Shown here: one piece after another, positions 1-9,469 of the stretch
How positions within the stretch are numbered: the first letter of the stretch is position 1
Layout of the letters: every line of letters starts with the position of its first letter
DNA from: Thermomonas aquatica
GTDB lineage: Bacteria > Pseudomonadota > Gammaproteobacteria > Xanthomonadales > Xanthomonadaceae
Length of the DNA stretch: 64,000 bases
Direction: 5' to 3'
NCBI RefSeq assembly: GCF_006337105.1
Contig: NZ_CP040871.1
Span: 682,001 to 746,000, forward strand
Position numbers and translations under genes: made by a program
Notes under the pieces: model-generated
What the model saw: the letters and a program-made list of their open reading frames with translations, nothing else
Databases searched by the model: none
What the model was told of the DNA's origin: nothing

Positions 1-674
1 TGGCCGCGTTCTGCAAGCAGCTGGACAAGCTGCCGGTGCCGGTCGCCGGCACGCCCGGCTTCCTGGTCAACCGCGTGTTGTTCCCGTACATGCTGGAAGC
101 GGTGACCGCGCTGTCGGAAGGCATCCCCGGGCCCGCCATCGACAAGGCCGCGGTGAAGTTCGGGATGCCGATGGGCCCGATCGAACTGGTCGACACCGTG
201 GGGCTTGACGTGGGCGCGGGCGTCGCGAAGGAACTGGCGCCGTTCCTCGGCATCGACGTGCCGGCGGCGCTGGGCACGGTGGAAGCCGGCAAGCGCGGCA
301 AGAAGGACGGCCAGGGCCTGTACAAATGGGTCGAGACCGAAAAGGGCAGCAAGCCGCAGAAGCCGGAACTGCCGAAGGACTACAAGGCGCCCGAGGACCT
401 CGAGGATCGCCTGATCCTGCCGATGCTCAACGAAGCGGTGGCCTGCCTGCACGATGGTGTGGTCGCCGATGCCGAACTGCTGGACGCCGGGGTGATCTTC
501 GGCACCGGTTTCGCCCCGTTCCGCGGCGGCCCGATCCAGTACATCCGCGACACCGGCGCCGATGCGCTGCGTGCCCGCCTTGAAACGCTGCAGGCGAAAT
601 ACGGCGACCGCTTCAAGCCGCGCGCCGGCTGGGACAGCCCGCTGCTGCGCGCGGACGCCGCAGCGAACGCCTGA
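1..674 (+). CDS. 3-hydroxyacyl-CoA dehydrogenase / enoyl-CoA hydratase (FadB/FadJ type), C-terminal part
   Basis: The reading frame is open to the left edge, so only about the last 224 residues of a fatty-acid beta-oxidation multifunctional protein are present. They begin at the end of the NAD-binding 3HCDH domain and cover the two tandem 3HCDH C-terminal helical domains. The first has TPGFLVNRVLFPYMLEA and GMPMGPIELVDTVGLDVG, the second has DRLILPMLNEAVACL and GTGFAPFRGGP. In the family this part catalyses oxidation of L-3-hydroxyacyl-CoA. Whether the missing N-terminus carries the hydratase domain cannot be seen, though the double C-terminal module favours the FadB/FadJ architecture. A strong hairpin follows 4 nt after the stop. 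Confidence 0.85.
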   Translation, partial: AAFCKQLDKLPVPVAGTPGFLVNRVLFPYMLEAVTALSEGIPGPAIDKAAVKFGMPMGPIELVDTVGLDVGAGVAKELAPFLGIDVPAALGTVEAGKRGKKDGQGLYKWVETEKGSKPQKPELPKDYKAPEDLEDRLILPMLNEAVACLHDGVVADAELLDAGVIFGTGFAPFRGGPIQYIRDTGADALRARLETLQAKYGDRFKPRAGWDSPLLRADAAANA

Positions 675-677
675 TGC

Positions 678-706
678 GAAGAAGCCCGGCGATGCCGGGC
701 TTCTTC
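678..706 (+). terminator. Rho-independent-type hairpin after the FadB-like gene
   Basis: A perfect 13-bp stem (GAAGAAGCCCGGC and its complement) with loop GAT starts 4 nt after the upstream stop codon. The descending arm ends in TTCTTC rather than a pure T tract. It lies between the convergent FadB-like and pilZ genes and could serve both strands. Confidence 0.75.
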
Positions 707-729
707 ATTGAGCGGGATGCTGCAGCGGA

Positions 730-1095
730 TCACATGGTCTGCGTCGGCTGCTCGGCGTTGAGGGTGCCGGCCAGGATGGTCTCGATCTTGCCCTTCACCG
801 CCTCGCCCTCGGCGGTGTCGGCGAACTGCACGCCGATGCCGGCCGGACGGTTGCCCTGGGCGCCGGTCGGCGTCACCCAGCAGACCTTGCCCGCCACCGG
901 CAGGCGCTCGGAAGAGTCCGGCAGGGTCAGCAGCAGGAACACTTCATCGCCGATGAAATAGCGGCGCGGCGTCGGCACGAAGATCCCGCCCTGCTTGATG
1001 TAGGGCATGTAGGCGTTGTACAGCGCGGCCTTGTCCTTGACCGCCAGCGACAGGATGCCCTGCCGCGCGCCGCCCGCTCCGGTTGCTCCGCTCAT
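730..1095 (-). CDS. pilZ: PilZ-domain protein, probable type IV pilus assembly PilZ
   Basis: A 121-residue protein that is essentially one PilZ beta-barrel, with core segment IKQGGIFVPTPRRYFIGDEV followed by a VCWVTP strand and AGIGVQF. The canonical c-di-GMP ligands (RxxxR and D/NxSxxG) are not recognisable. That fits the orphan PilZ class needed for type IV pilus biogenesis rather than nucleotide sensing. It is the last gene of the fab-pab-mltG-tmk-holB run, 28 nt after holB, and a pilZ next to holB is common in gammaproteobacteria. ATG start. Confidence 0.85.
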   Translation of the reverse strand: MSGATGAGGARQGILSLAVKDKAALYNAYMPYIKQGGIFVPTPRRYFIGDEVFLLLTLPDSSERLPVAGKVCWVTPTGAQGNRPAGIGVQFADTAEGEAVKGKIETILAGTLNAEQPTQTM

Positions 1096-1123
1096 GCGTC
1101 TGTCCCCTGTCCTTGCGGGCGCG

Positions 1124-2146
1124 TCATGCGCACCATCCCGAGAGTGCCTCCGTCACCGCAAGGTCCGCGCGCACGGTACTGCGCAGCAGGTCGCGCGTGC
1201 GGTTGGCGGCATCGAAACGCGCGGCCAGCGTGCGGGTTCGCGCCGGATCGGTCAAGCCCGCGGCCACCTGCAGCGCCATCTCCTGCAAGGCATGATCGGC
1301 CAGGTGACGCAGGCGGTCTTCGGCCCGGCCATCGGCCACCCAGCGCTGCGCCAGCTCCGCCGGGGCCGCCTGTCCGCGCTGCAATGCCTGCACGTCCTGG
1401 GCGACCGCGCGGCGCAAGGCCAGTCCATCGCCCGAGGCCCAGGCATCGGCCAGGCCCGGATGCCCGCGCGCCGCATCCAGGGCTTCCCGCGCCAGTTCGC
1501 CGCGGTGCCCGCGCGCGGCCAGCCAGTGCAGGGCCTCGTCCCGCGGCGGCAGGCGCAACTCCAACCGCTGGCAGCGGCTGCGGATGGTCGCCGGCAGACG
1601 CGCCGGAGTCGCGGACAGCAGCCACAGGTAGCGCCCCGGCTGCGGCTCCTCCAGCGTCTTCAGCAGGGCGTTGAACGCGCTGTAGTTGATCGCATCGGCG
1701 GGATCGACGATCACCACCTGCGCGCCGCCGAGCTGCGGCGTCAGGGTCATCGCCTCGGACAATGCGCGCACCTGCTCGATCACCAGCTCGCTGCGCGGCT
1801 TGCCGGTTTTCTGGTTGATCTCGTAGCCGACGAATTTCAGGTCCGGATGCGCGCTGTGGCCCCACGGGTGCGACGGCGTACCGTCGGGCCGGGTTTCCAA
1901 CGGCTCGTATTGCGAACGCGACGCGAACAGCACGCAGCTCTTGCATGCGCCGCAGGCTTCGCCATCGGCCTGCGGCGACAGGCACAGCACCCGCCGCGCC
2001 AGCCGTTCCGCGAGCGCGCGCTTGCCCAAGCGCGCGGGGCCGACGATCAGGGTGGCGTGGCCGAAATGCCCGCCCGCCAACGCCGCCGCGGCGTGTTCGT
2101 AGGCGCGCTGCTGCCACGGCGCGAGCGCGGGCAATCGCAGGCTCAT
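1124..2146 (-). CDS. holB: DNA polymerase III subunit delta'
   Basis: A 340-residue clamp-loader subunit of the AAA+ family. It has a degenerate nucleotide-binding loop ([13 protein letters not shown]), a zinc-binding cluster CGACKSC, the [21 protein letters not shown] segment in place of a functional Walker B region, and an SRC motif ([10 protein letters not shown]). Delta' acts with DnaX and delta to load the sliding clamp. The ATG was chosen because [12 protein letters not shown] is a typical holB N-terminus and because it overlaps the tmk stop as ATGA, implying translational coupling. Upstream open frame in the same phase is overlapping tmk and mltG sequence. Confidence 0.93.
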   Translation of the reverse strand: MSLRLPALAPWQQRAYEHAAAALAGGHFGHATLIVGPARLGKRALAERLARRVLCLSPQADGEACGACKSCVLFASRSQYEPLETRPDGTPSHPWGHSAHPDLKFVGYEINQKTGKPRSELVIEQVRALSEAMTLTPQLGGAQVVIVDPADAINYSAFNALLKTLEEPQPGRYLWLLSATPARLPATIRSRCQRLELRLPPRDEALHWLAARGHRGELAREALDAARGHPGLADAWASGDGLALRRAVAQDVQALQRGQAAPAELAQRWVADGRAEDRLRHLADHALQEMALQVAAGLTDPARTRTLAARFDAANRTRDLLRSTVRADLAVTEALSGWCA

Positions 2147-2799
2147 GGCAGGGCCTTGCGGTAATCCGCCAATGCGGCGAGCGCCGCCGCGGCGACCTGG
2201 CCAGCGCCTGGCGTCGCATCGATCACGCGGATGCGCTGCGGATGCCGCGCCGCGCGCGACAGGAAGCCTTCGCGCACGCGCTCGAAGAACTCGTCGCGCT
2301 CGCGTTCGATCCGGTCCGGCGACGAGCCGCCGAGCAGGTCGCGGCCGCGGGTGCGTTCGCGCCCGTGGGCCACGCCCAGGTCGAGCAGCAGGGTCAGGCC
2401 CGGCTCGATGCCGACCACCCTCCGTTCCAGTTCGGCGATGAAGCCGGCATCCAGCCCGCGCGCCGCGCCCTGGTAGGCATAGCTGGAATCGGTGAAACGA
2501 TCGCTGATCACCCATGCGCCGCGTCGCAATGCGGGCAATACCACCTCGCGCACGTGCTGCGCGCGCGCCGCGAACATCAGCAGCAGTTCGGTTTCCGGCG
2601 CCGCGGGCTCGTGCGACGGATCCAGCAGCAGTTCGCGGATGCGCTCGGCCAGCGGCGTGCCGCCCGGCTCGCGGGTGGAAACGACTTCCAGGCCGTCCGC
2701 CGCCAGCGCCTCGCGCAACGCGCGCAGCACGGTGCTCTTGCCCGCGCCTTCGCCGCCTTCGATGCTCAGCAGGCGCGGCTGCCGCTGCAGTGCTTCCAT
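2143..2799 (-). CDS. tmk: Thymidylate kinase
   Basis: A 218-residue dTMP kinase that phosphorylates dTMP to dTDP. It shows the P-loop [10 protein letters not shown] at about residues 14-23, the DR(F/Y) motif in [18 protein letters not shown], and an arginine-rich lid region ([18 protein letters not shown]). The ATG is placed at [11 protein letters not shown], where it shares one base with the mltG stop. The stop overlaps the holB start by 4 nt. The mltG-tmk-holB order is the same as in Escherichia coli. Confidence 0.95.
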   Translation of the reverse strand: MEALQRQPRLLSIEGGEGAGKSTVLRALREALAADGLEVVSTREPGGTPLAERIRELLLDPSHEPAAPETELLLMFAARAQHVREVVLPALRRGAWVISDRFTDSSYAYQGAARGLDAGFIAELERRVVGIEPGLTLLLDLGVAHGRERTRGRDLLGGSSPDRIERERDEFFERVREGFLSRAARHPQRIRVIDATPGAGQVAAAALAALADYRKALP

Positions 2800-3872
2800 C
2801 ACTTCGGCGCCGACTGCTGCTGCGTGCGGTAGCGCTGCAGGTATTCGCGCACCGCGGCATTGTGTTCGGCCAGCGACGCGGTGAACACATGCCGCCCGCT
2901 GCCATCGCCGACCGCGACGAAGAACAGCGCATCGCCCGCCGCCGGCCGGGTCGCGGCCTTCAACGCCGCCGCACCCGGCATCGCGATCGGCGTCGGCGGC
3001 AGGCCGGCGCGGGTATAGGTGTTGTACGGCGTGTCGGTGGCCAGGTCGCTGCGGCGGATGTTGCCGGCGTAGGCCGCGCCCATGCCGTAGATCACGGTCG
3101 GGTCGGTCTGCAGGCGCATGCCGATCTTCAGCCGGCGCGCGAATACGCCGGCGATGGCCGGGCGCTCCTCGGCGATGCCGGTTTCCTTCTCCACGATCGA
3201 GGCCAGCACCAGCGCCTCGTCCTTGTCCTTCAGCGGCACGTCGCCCGCGCGCGCGGCCCAGGCCGCGTCCAGCGCCTTGGCCATCGCGGCGTGCGCGCGC
3301 TTGAGGATGTCGAGGTCGGAATCGCCGCGCACCCAGGCATAGGTTTCCGGCAGGAAACGGCCCTCCGGATGCTGGCCGGCATGGCCCAGCGCCTTCATCA
3401 GCGCGGCGTCGTCGAGCTTGGCCGCGTCCTGCCCCAGCGCATCGACCTTGGCCAGGGCCGCGCGCAATTCGCGGATGTTCCAGCCTTCGACGATGGTGAA
3501 CATGCGCCGCACGACCTTGCCGTCGCGCATCGCCAGCAGCAGCGAACGCGGCGATGCGTCCGCCTGCAGCGCGTATTCGCCGACCTGCAGCTTGCCGGCC
3601 GCGCCCAGCGCGCGCGCCAGCACCTGCCATTGCAGGCGGTCGCCGGTGGCGATGCCCTCGGCCTGCAGCTTGCGCAGCACGCTGGCCAGCGAATCGCCGC
3701 GTTCGACCACCAGGCTGTCGCCCGCCTCGATCCCGGCCAGCGGCGCATCGGCGAAACTGCGGTAACGCTGCCAGTACCAGCCGCCCGCGGCCAGCGCGGC
3801 GACCAGCAGCAACAGGAAGGCGCGGCGGAAGAAACCGCCCGCCTTGCCGCGACCCGGCCGGCGACGGCTCAT
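2799..3872 (-). CDS. mltG: Endolytic murein transglycosylase MltG
   Basis: A 357-residue YceG/MltG protein, thought in the family to cleave nascent glycan strands at the inner membrane and so set strand length. Residues 1-12 are basic, residues 15-34 form one transmembrane helix, and the remainder is periplasmic with a LysM-like stretch and then the YceG catalytic domain. The catalytic Glu lies in ASIVEKETG (about residue 228), followed by [11 protein letters not shown] and [11 protein letters not shown], which are family signatures. ATG start. The start overlaps the pabC stop as ATGA, so it is coupled in the pabC-mltG-tmk-holB operon. Confidence 0.95.
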   Translation of the reverse strand: MSRRRPGRGKAGGFFRRAFLLLLVAALAAGGWYWQRYRSFADAPLAGIEAGDSLVVERGDSLASVLRKLQAEGIATGDRLQWQVLARALGAAGKLQVGEYALQADASPRSLLLAMRDGKVVRRMFTIVEGWNIRELRAALAKVDALGQDAAKLDDAALMKALGHAGQHPEGRFLPETYAWVRGDSDLDILKRAHAAMAKALDAAWAARAGDVPLKDKDEALVLASIVEKETGIAEERPAIAGVFARRLKIGMRLQTDPTVIYGMGAAYAGNIRRSDLATDTPYNTYTRAGLPPTPIAMPGAAALKAATRPAAGDALFFVAVGDGSGRHVFTASLAEHNAAVREYLQRYRTQQQSAPK

Positions 3873-4690
3873 GCCGCGCCCCGGTCTTCTGCGAACATCG
3901 GATACGCCATCGCCAACCCACTCCGCAATTCGTTGAACGCCGGGTGCGGCGCCCAGGCGCGCGCGCCCAGCGACGCGACCGGCAGGATACCGCGCACCGC
4001 GTTGCAGAGCGCCACGGCATCCGCCGATTCGACCGCGTCCGGCGCAAGGTCCGCGACTTCGGCCAGCCCTCGTTCCAGCAGCCAGCCACGCAGCACGCCG
4101 GCCACGCCGCAGGCATCGACGGGCGGCGTCAGCCAACGGCCGCCGTGCAGCACCAGCAGGTTGGCCGAGGTCGCGCCGATCGCATCGCCCGCGATGCCGC
4201 GCAGCAGGCCCTCGTCGCAACCGGCGGCCTCGGCCTCGGCGCGCGCCAGCACCTGTTCCAGCCGGTTGCAGTGCTTGATGCCGGCCAGCGCCGGTTGCGA
4301 CGCCAGCCGCATTTCGCACCAGTGCAGGCGCAGGCCGGCCGCGGGCGATGCCGGCAACGCATGCCGTGACAGCAGCCACACCGGTTCGGCGGCGGCCGGC
4401 GGCGCATACCCACGCCCGCCCTCGCCGCGCGTCAGCAACAGCTTGAGCACGCCGGCATCGCAACCGGCGATGGCGTCGGCGATGCGCGCCTCGATGAAAT
4501 CGGCCGACGGCAAGGCAATGCGCAGCCGCCGCGCGCCCTCGCGCAAGCGCGCGAGGTGCCGCGACCACAATGGCACGCCAGCGCGGTGCACGCGCATGGT
4601 CTCGAACAGGCCATCGCCATAGGCCAGGCCGCGATTGGCCGGGTCGATGCCGGCGGCTTCGCGTTCGCCGCTGAAGATGCGCGCGCTCAC
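3869..4690 (-). CDS. pabC: Aminodeoxychorismate lyase
   Basis: A 273-residue fold-type IV PLP enzyme that converts 4-amino-4-deoxychorismate to p-aminobenzoate and pyruvate for folate synthesis. It carries [16 protein letters not shown] near the N-terminus, the Schiff-base lysine in [13 protein letters not shown] (Lys139) and [14 protein letters not shown]. The start is GTG, overlapping the pabB stop as GTGA. This start gives MSARIFSG, shortly before the conserved NRGLAYGDG. Sitting directly after pabB supports a PabC role over a branched-chain aminotransferase. Confidence 0.93.
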   Translation of the reverse strand: MSARIFSGEREAAGIDPANRGLAYGDGLFETMRVHRAGVPLWSRHLARLREGARRLRIALPSADFIEARIADAIAGCDAGVLKLLLTRGEGGRGYAPPAAAEPVWLLSRHALPASPAAGLRLHWCEMRLASQPALAGIKHCNRLEQVLARAEAEAAGCDEGLLRGIAGDAIGATSANLLVLHGGRWLTPPVDACGVAGVLRGWLLERGLAEVADLAPDAVESADAVALCNAVRGILPVASLGARAWAPHPAFNELRSGLAMAYPMFAEDRGAA

Positions 4691-6039
4691 CCCGCCACTC
4701 CCAACGCACGCAGCATGCCGCGCGCCTTGGCCCGGGTCTCGTCGAGCTCGCGCTGCGGATCGGAATCGATCACGATGCCGGCACCGGTGCGGAAGCGCAG
4801 CGCGTCGCCTTCGACTTCCGCGCTGCGGATCAGGATGTTCAGGTCCATGTCGCCGTCGCGGTTGAGCCAGCCCATCGCGCCGGTATACGCACCGCGGCCG
4901 ACGCCTTCCAGCTCGGCGACGATCTGCATGCAACGCACCTTCGGGCAACCGGTGATGGTGCCGCCGGGAAACACCGCCGCGATCACCTGTCCCGGCGTGG
5001 CATCGGCCTTCAGCATGCCGCGCACGTTGCTGACGATGTGATGCACATGCGCGTAGCTTTCCACCGTCATCAGTTCATCGACCACCACGCTGCCCGGCGT
5101 GCACACGCGGCCGAGGTCGTTGCGTTCGAGGTCGATCAGCATCACGTGCTCGGCGCGCTCCTTCGGATGGCCCACCAACTCCTGGATGCGCTGCGCATCG
5201 TCGTCGCCGTCGAAGCGCGGGCGGGTGCCGGCGATGGGACGGGTCTCGACCACGTTGCCCTGCACCGACACCAGCCGTTCCGGCGAGGCACTGACCACGC
5301 TGCCGGCGGCGGTGCGGAACACGCCGGCAAACGGCGCGGGATTGTTGCCGCGCAGGCGCTGGAACAGCGCAGCAGGATCGAGCGGCGCAGCGAACGACGC
5401 GCGCCAGCCGCGCGACAGGTTGACCTGGAACACGTCGCCGGCGGCCAGGTAGTCGAGCACGCGCACGACGCCGTCGAGGTAGCGTTGCGGCACGTCTTCC
5501 TCGATGACGGCAGGAGGCTGCCATGCCGGCAAACCGGGCAAGTCGCGCGACCGTTCGACATCCTCGACGATGCGCTCCAGCCAATCCGCTGCTTCCGCTT
5601 CGGCCACGGCGACGCATTCGCCGGTATCGCGGTCGCGCAGCACCGCCGCGCGGCAGCGCAGCGCGATGGCGACCGGCAGCCCGCCTTCCGCTTGCGGCAA
5701 ACGCAGCACGGGTTCGACCTGCGCGGCCAATTCGTAGTCCAGCAGCAGCGCCCAGCCGCCGCGGAACGGCAACGCGGCATCGCCGTCGCGGGCGATGCGC
5801 TGCGCTTGCCACTGCGCATCCAGCTGGTCGAGGAAACGCCCTTCGAGGCCTGCGCCTTGTTCGTCGCGCAGCAGGCCATCGCGATGCAGGGCGAAGGATT
5901 CGCCATCGTGCGCCAGCAGCATGTCCCAGCGTCCGTGCGCGCCGCTCGCGCTGGATTCCAGCAGCACCGGGTAGCGCGCCGGGTCGAGGCGATGCAGGTC
6001 CAGCAGGTCGAACGCCTGCGTCAGCGCGCGGACATGCAT
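4687..6039 (-). CDS. pabB: Aminodeoxychorismate synthase component I (PabB)
   Basis: A 450-residue chorismate-binding enzyme that aminates chorismate to aminodeoxychorismate with a PabA glutaminase, which is not in this window. The C-terminal chorismate-binding domain shows FQVNLSRGW, ASPERLVS, GGTITGCPKVRCMQIV, YTGAMGW and FRTGAGIVIDSDP. The motif that is PIKGT in E. coli PabB reads PIAGT here, with Ala at residue 270 as in anthranilate synthase TrpE. Context with pabC, and GGTITG rather than a TrpE-type sequence, favours PabB. ATG at MHVRALTQAF, 22 nt downstream of fabF. A TrpE-like activity cannot be excluded from sequence alone. Confidence 0.88.
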   Translation of the reverse strand: MHVRALTQAFDLLDLHRLDPARYPVLLESSASGAHGRWDMLLAHDGESFALHRDGLLRDEQGAGLEGRFLDQLDAQWQAQRIARDGDAALPFRGGWALLLDYELAAQVEPVLRLPQAEGGLPVAIALRCRAAVLRDRDTGECVAVAEAEAADWLERIVEDVERSRDLPGLPAWQPPAVIEEDVPQRYLDGVVRVLDYLAAGDVFQVNLSRGWRASFAAPLDPAALFQRLRGNNPAPFAGVFRTAAGSVVSASPERLVSVQGNVVETRPIAGTRPRFDGDDDAQRIQELVGHPKERAEHVMLIDLERNDLGRVCTPGSVVVDELMTVESYAHVHHIVSNVRGMLKADATPGQVIAAVFPGGTITGCPKVRCMQIVAELEGVGRGAYTGAMGWLNRDGDMDLNILIRSAEVEGDALRFRTGAGIVIDSDPQRELDETRAKARGMLRALGVAG

Positions 6040-6061
6040 GGCGGGCGCGCGGCGAGCGTTG

Positions 6062-7300
6062 TCAGATGCGACGGAACACCAGGGTGCCGTTGGTGCCGCC
6101 GAAGCCGAAGCCGTTCGACACCACGACATCCACCTTCGCCTCGCGCGCGGTATTCGGCACGTAGTCCAGGTCGCAACCTTCGCCCGGATTTTCAAGATTG
6201 ATCGTGGGCGGGATGATCCCGGTTTCCAGTGCCTTGATCGTGTAGATCGCCTCCACGCCGCCGGCCGCGCCCAGCAGGTGGCCGGTCATCGACTTGGTGG
6301 AGCTGACCATGGTCTTGAAGGCGTGGTCGCCCAGCGCGCGCTTGATCGCCAGGGTTTCGGCGAGGTCGCCGAGCGGCGTGGAGGTGCCGTGCGCGTTGAG
6401 GTAGCCGACGTCGGTCGCGTTCACGCCCGCATCCTTGAACGCCATCGCCATGCAGCGCGCGGGCCCTTCACCATTTTCGCTGGGCGCGGTCATGTGGAAG
6501 GCGTCCGAGGACGCGCCGAAGCCGGCCAGTTCGCAGTAGATGCGCGCGCCGCGCGCCTTGGCGTGCTCGTATTCCTCGAGGATCAGGATGCCGGCGCCGT
6601 CGCCCAGCACGAAGCCGTCGCGTTCGCTGTCCCAGGGCCGCGAGGCGCGGGCGGGATCGTCGTTGCGCGTGCTCATCGCCTTCATCGCGCAGAAGCCGCC
6701 CATCGAGGTCGGCGAGCTGCCGCGTTCGGCGCCGCCGGCGATCATCACGTCGGCGTCGCCGTACTGGATCATGCGCATCGCCATGCCGACCGAATGGTTG
6801 GCGGTGGCGCAGGCGGAGACCGCGGAGAAATTCGGGCCCTTGATGCCGGTCAGCAGCGAGATCTGCCCCGGCAGCATGTTGATGATGGTGCTGGGGATGT
6901 AGAACGGGCTGATCTTGCGCACCCCGCCCTCGTGCAGCTTGACCGAGGTTTCCTCGATGCCCCAGATGCCGCCGATGCCGGACCCGATCAGCGCGCCGAT
7001 GCGCTCGGCGTTGGCTTCGGTCACTTCCAGGCCGGCGTCCTCGATCGCCATCAGCGAGGCGGCGACGCCGTAGTGGATGAAGTGGTCCATCTTCTTCGCA
7101 TCCTTCGGGTTCACCCAGCGGGTGATGTCGAAGTCGCGGATCTCGCCGGCGATGCGGGTCGGATAGGTGCTGGCGTCGAAGCCGGTGACCATGCCGATGC
7201 CGGAGCGGCCGTTGACGATGCCGTCCCAGTTGCTGGCCAGGTCGTTGCCCAGCGGCGAGACGATGCCCATTCCGGTGACGACGACGCGACGCTTCGACAT
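6062..7300 (-). CDS. fabF: 3-oxoacyl-ACP synthase II
   Basis: A 412-residue elongating condensing enzyme of type II fatty acid synthesis. The Cys-His-His triad is visible as Cys164 (SACATANHS), His304 ([12 protein letters not shown]) and His341 ([11 protein letters not shown]), with the terminal FGFGGTNG loop. The chosen ATG ([12 protein letters not shown]) has a good AGGAA Shine-Dalgarno 7 nt upstream and fits the usual FabF N-terminus. It follows acpP by 89 nt, which include a GC hairpin, so it may be partly uncoupled from acpP transcription. Confidence 0.96.
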   Translation of the reverse strand: MSKRRVVVTGMGIVSPLGNDLASNWDGIVNGRSGIGMVTGFDASTYPTRIAGEIRDFDITRWVNPKDAKKMDHFIHYGVAASLMAIEDAGLEVTEANAERIGALIGSGIGGIWGIEETSVKLHEGGVRKISPFYIPSTIINMLPGQISLLTGIKGPNFSAVSACATANHSVGMAMRMIQYGDADVMIAGGAERGSSPTSMGGFCAMKAMSTRNDDPARASRPWDSERDGFVLGDGAGILILEEYEHAKARGARIYCELAGFGASSDAFHMTAPSENGEGPARCMAMAFKDAGVNATDVGYLNAHGTSTPLGDLAETLAIKRALGDHAFKTMVSSTKSMTGHLLGAAGGVEAIYTIKALETGIIPPTINLENPGEGCDLDYVPNTAREAKVDVVVSNGFGFGGTNGTLVFRRI

Positions 7301-7345
7301 GGCGATTCCTTTATCCGATGCGGTGTTACGAAGATGCAAACGCGC

Positions 7346-7365
7346 GGGGCCGCATCAGCGGCCCC
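7346..7365 (-). terminator. GC-rich hairpin between acpP and fabF
   Basis: A perfect 8-bp stem GGGGCCGC with loop ATCA lies between the acpP stop and the fabF start. No T tract follows on the minus strand, so it is more likely an attenuator or an mRNA processing and stability element that lets acpP accumulate over fabF than a full terminator. Confidence 0.4.
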
Positions 7366-7389
7366 GGCGTCAAGACTGGCGAAGGCGGA

Positions 7390-7629
7390 TTACGCCTTGA
7401 CGTGGGCCTTGATGTAGTCGATCGCGGCCTGCACGGTGCTGATCTTCTCGGCTTCCTCGTCGGGGATCTCGCACTCGAACTCTTCCTCGAGCGCCATCAC
7501 CAGTTCCACGGTGTCCAGCGAATCCGCGCCGAGGTCGTCCACGAACGACGCGCTGGTGGTGACGTCTTCTTCCTTGACGCCCAGTTGCTCGATGACGATC
7601 TTCTTGACGCGCTCTTCGATGCTGCTCAT
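7390..7629 (-). CDS. acpP: Acyl carrier protein
   Basis: A 79-residue acidic four-helix carrier with the phosphopantetheine attachment Ser37 in [10 protein letters not shown]. It carries growing acyl chains between FabD, FabH, FabG, FabF and FabI. The ATG at [10 protein letters not shown] matches family length (78-80 residues). An in-frame upstream start adding MEQPD is possible but not needed. The highly acidic helix II-III sequence ([18 protein letters not shown]) is typical. Confidence 0.97.
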   Translation of the reverse strand: MSSIEERVKKIVIEQLGVKEEDVTTSASFVDDLGADSLDTVELVMALEEEFECEIPDEEAEKISTVQAAIDYIKAHVKA

Positions 7630-7715
7630 GTCTGGCTGCTCCATCCCCGGTCGTGGGGTCAGTGGTTAGTTTACGTGAAAGCCGGCCGGCGCAAGCGTCG
7701 CCCGGCGGTTGGGGA

Positions 7716-8462
7716 TCAGGGCATGTACATGCCGCCGTTGACGTGCAGCGTCTCGCCGGTGATGTAACCGGCGTTCGGGCCGGCGAGGAAGGCGACCGCG
7801 CGGGCGATGTCGGCCGGCTCGCCGAGGCGGCCCAGCGCGATCTGGCCCAGCATCGCCTCGCGCGCCTGTTCCGGCAGGTCGGCGGTCATGTCGGTGGCGA
7901 TGAAGCCGGGCGCGACCACGTTGACGGTGATCCCGCGCGAACCGATTTCCTTCGCCAGCGACTTGCTGAAGGCGATGATCCCGGCCTTGGCCGCCGCGTA
8001 GTTGGCCTGGCCGGCGTTGCCGGTCACGCCGATCACCGAGGCGATGTTGACGATGCGGCCCTTGCGCGCCTTCATCATCCCGCGCATCACCGCCTTCGAC
8101 GAGCGGTACACGCTGGTCAGGTTGGTGTCGAGGATCGCCTGCCAGTCCTCGTCCTTCATCCGCATCAGCAGGTTGTCGCGGGTGATGCCGGCGTTGTTGA
8201 CCAGGATCGAGATGCCGCCGAATTCCGAGGACACCGCATCGATCAGCGCTTCGATGCCGCCGGGCTGGTTGACGTCGAGGCGCCGGCCGTGGCCGCCGGC
8301 CGCGGCCAGGCGCTCGCCGATCGCCAGCGCGCCCGCATCGGACGTCGCGGTGCCGATCACGGTCGCGCCCTGCGCCGCCAGCTCGTCGGCGATCGCCGCG
8401 CCGATCCCGCGCGACGCGCCGGTGACCAGCGCTACCTCACCTTGCAACGGCAATCCGCTCAT
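7716..8462 (-). CDS. fabG: 3-oxoacyl-ACP reductase
   Basis: A 248-residue short-chain dehydrogenase that reduces 3-ketoacyl-ACP with NADPH. It has the Rossmann glycine motif TGASRGIG (14-21), NNAG (89-92) and the catalytic Ser142, Tyr155 and Lys159 (NIASVIG, YAAAK). The C-terminus ITGETLHVNGGMYMP is typical of FabG. The ATG overlaps the fabD stop as ATGA. The position between fabD and acpP identifies it as the housekeeping FabG among the many SDR proteins. Confidence 0.96.
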   Translation of the reverse strand: MSGLPLQGEVALVTGASRGIGAAIADELAAQGATVIGTATSDAGALAIGERLAAAGGHGRRLDVNQPGGIEALIDAVSSEFGGISILVNNAGITRDNLLMRMKDEDWQAILDTNLTSVYRSSKAVMRGMMKARKGRIVNIASVIGVTGNAGQANYAAAKAGIIAFSKSLAKEIGSRGITVNVVAPGFIATDMTADLPEQAREAMLGQIALGRLGEPADIARAVAFLAGPNAGYITGETLHVNGGMYMP

Positions 8463-9409
8463 GCCTTCCATTCCTCGATGGCGCCGGCGAAGTCGCCGGG
8501 CGTGCCCAACGCGCGCGCGTCGAGCGATTTGTCGATGCGCTTGGCCAGCCCGGCCAGCACCTTGCCCGGCCCGCACTCGCCGAGGCGGCCGACGCCGCGC
8601 GCGGCCAGCGCCTGCACGCAGCCGGTCCACTGCACCGGCAGGTAGAGCTGGCGCACCAGCGCGTCGCGGATCGCATCGACGCTGGCGTGCACCTGCGCAT
8701 CCACGTTCTGCACCACCGGCAGCGACGGGACTTGCCAGTGCAAGCCGGCCATGGTCTCGGCCAGGCGGTTCGCGGCTTCGCGCATCAGCGGCGTATGCGA
8801 CGGCACGCTCACCGCCAGCTTGACCGCCTTGCGCACGCCGCGTTCGGCCAGCATCGCCAGCGCGGCGTCGACCGCCGCGGCATGGCCACCGATCACGATC
8901 TGCCCCGGCGAATTGAAATTGGCCGGCACCACGACTTCCGCGCCGGAGACGGCCTCGCAGACTTCGAGCACCAGCGCGTCCTCGGCACCGAGCACCGCCG
9001 CCATCGCACCGATGCCGGCGGGCGCCGCGTCCTGCATCAGCTGGCCACGGATCCGCACCAGGTGCGCGCCGTCCTTCAGCGACAACGCGCCGGCCGCGAC
9101 CAGGGCGGTGTATTCGCCGAGGCTATGGCCTGCGAGCACCGAGGGCTCCGGCCCGCCATTGGCGTTCCAGGCGCGCCACACCGCCACGCCCGCGGCCAGC
9201 AACGCCGGCTGGGTGTATTCGGTGCGATTGAGCATTTCCTCCGGGCCGGCCTGCGACAGCGCCCACAGGTCGACCCCGGCGCCGTCCGAGGCTTCCTCGA
9301 ACGCGGCTTTCACGGACGGATGCAGTTCCGACAGCTCGGCCAGCATGCCGATCGACTGCGAGCCCTGGCCGGGGAAGACCAGGGCGAGTTGGGTGGGGGC
9401 TTCGCTCAC
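8459..9409 (-). CDS. fabD: Malonyl-CoA:ACP transacylase
   Basis: A 316-residue acyltransferase that loads malonate onto ACP. It has FPGQGSQ near the N-terminus, the nucleophile Ser96 in GHSLGEY and His205 in SVPSHTPLM. I chose a GTG start giving MSEAPTQLALVFPGQGS. An upstream TTG would add ten residues with no family support. Upstream lie 231 nt of non-coding, hairpin-bearing DNA, so fabD may have its own promoter rather than simple read-through from fabH. Confidence 0.94.
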   Translation of the reverse strand: MSEAPTQLALVFPGQGSQSIGMLAELSELHPSVKAAFEEASDGAGVDLWALSQAGPEEMLNRTEYTQPALLAAGVAVWRAWNANGGPEPSVLAGHSLGEYTALVAAGALSLKDGAHLVRIRGQLMQDAAPAGIGAMAAVLGAEDALVLEVCEAVSGAEVVVPANFNSPGQIVIGGHAAAVDAALAMLAERGVRKAVKLAVSVPSHTPLMREAANRLAETMAGLHWQVPSLPVVQNVDAQVHASVDAIRDALVRQLYLPVQWTGCVQALAARGVGRLGECGPGKVLAGLAKRIDKSLDARALGTPGDFAGAIEEWKA

Positions 9410-9469
9410 GCGGGAATCGTACCGGCAACCGGCCTGCAATCAGGGGCGGGCATGATACGAGTAATTGCT

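Noticed and set aside
7346..7365. True terminator after acpP
   Set aside because: No T tract follows on the coding strand, so it is listed only as a weak hairpin or attenuator.
9410..9439. TTG at 9439 as fabD start
   Set aside because: It adds ten residues not found in FabD proteins, and the GTG at 9409 gives the normal N-terminus.
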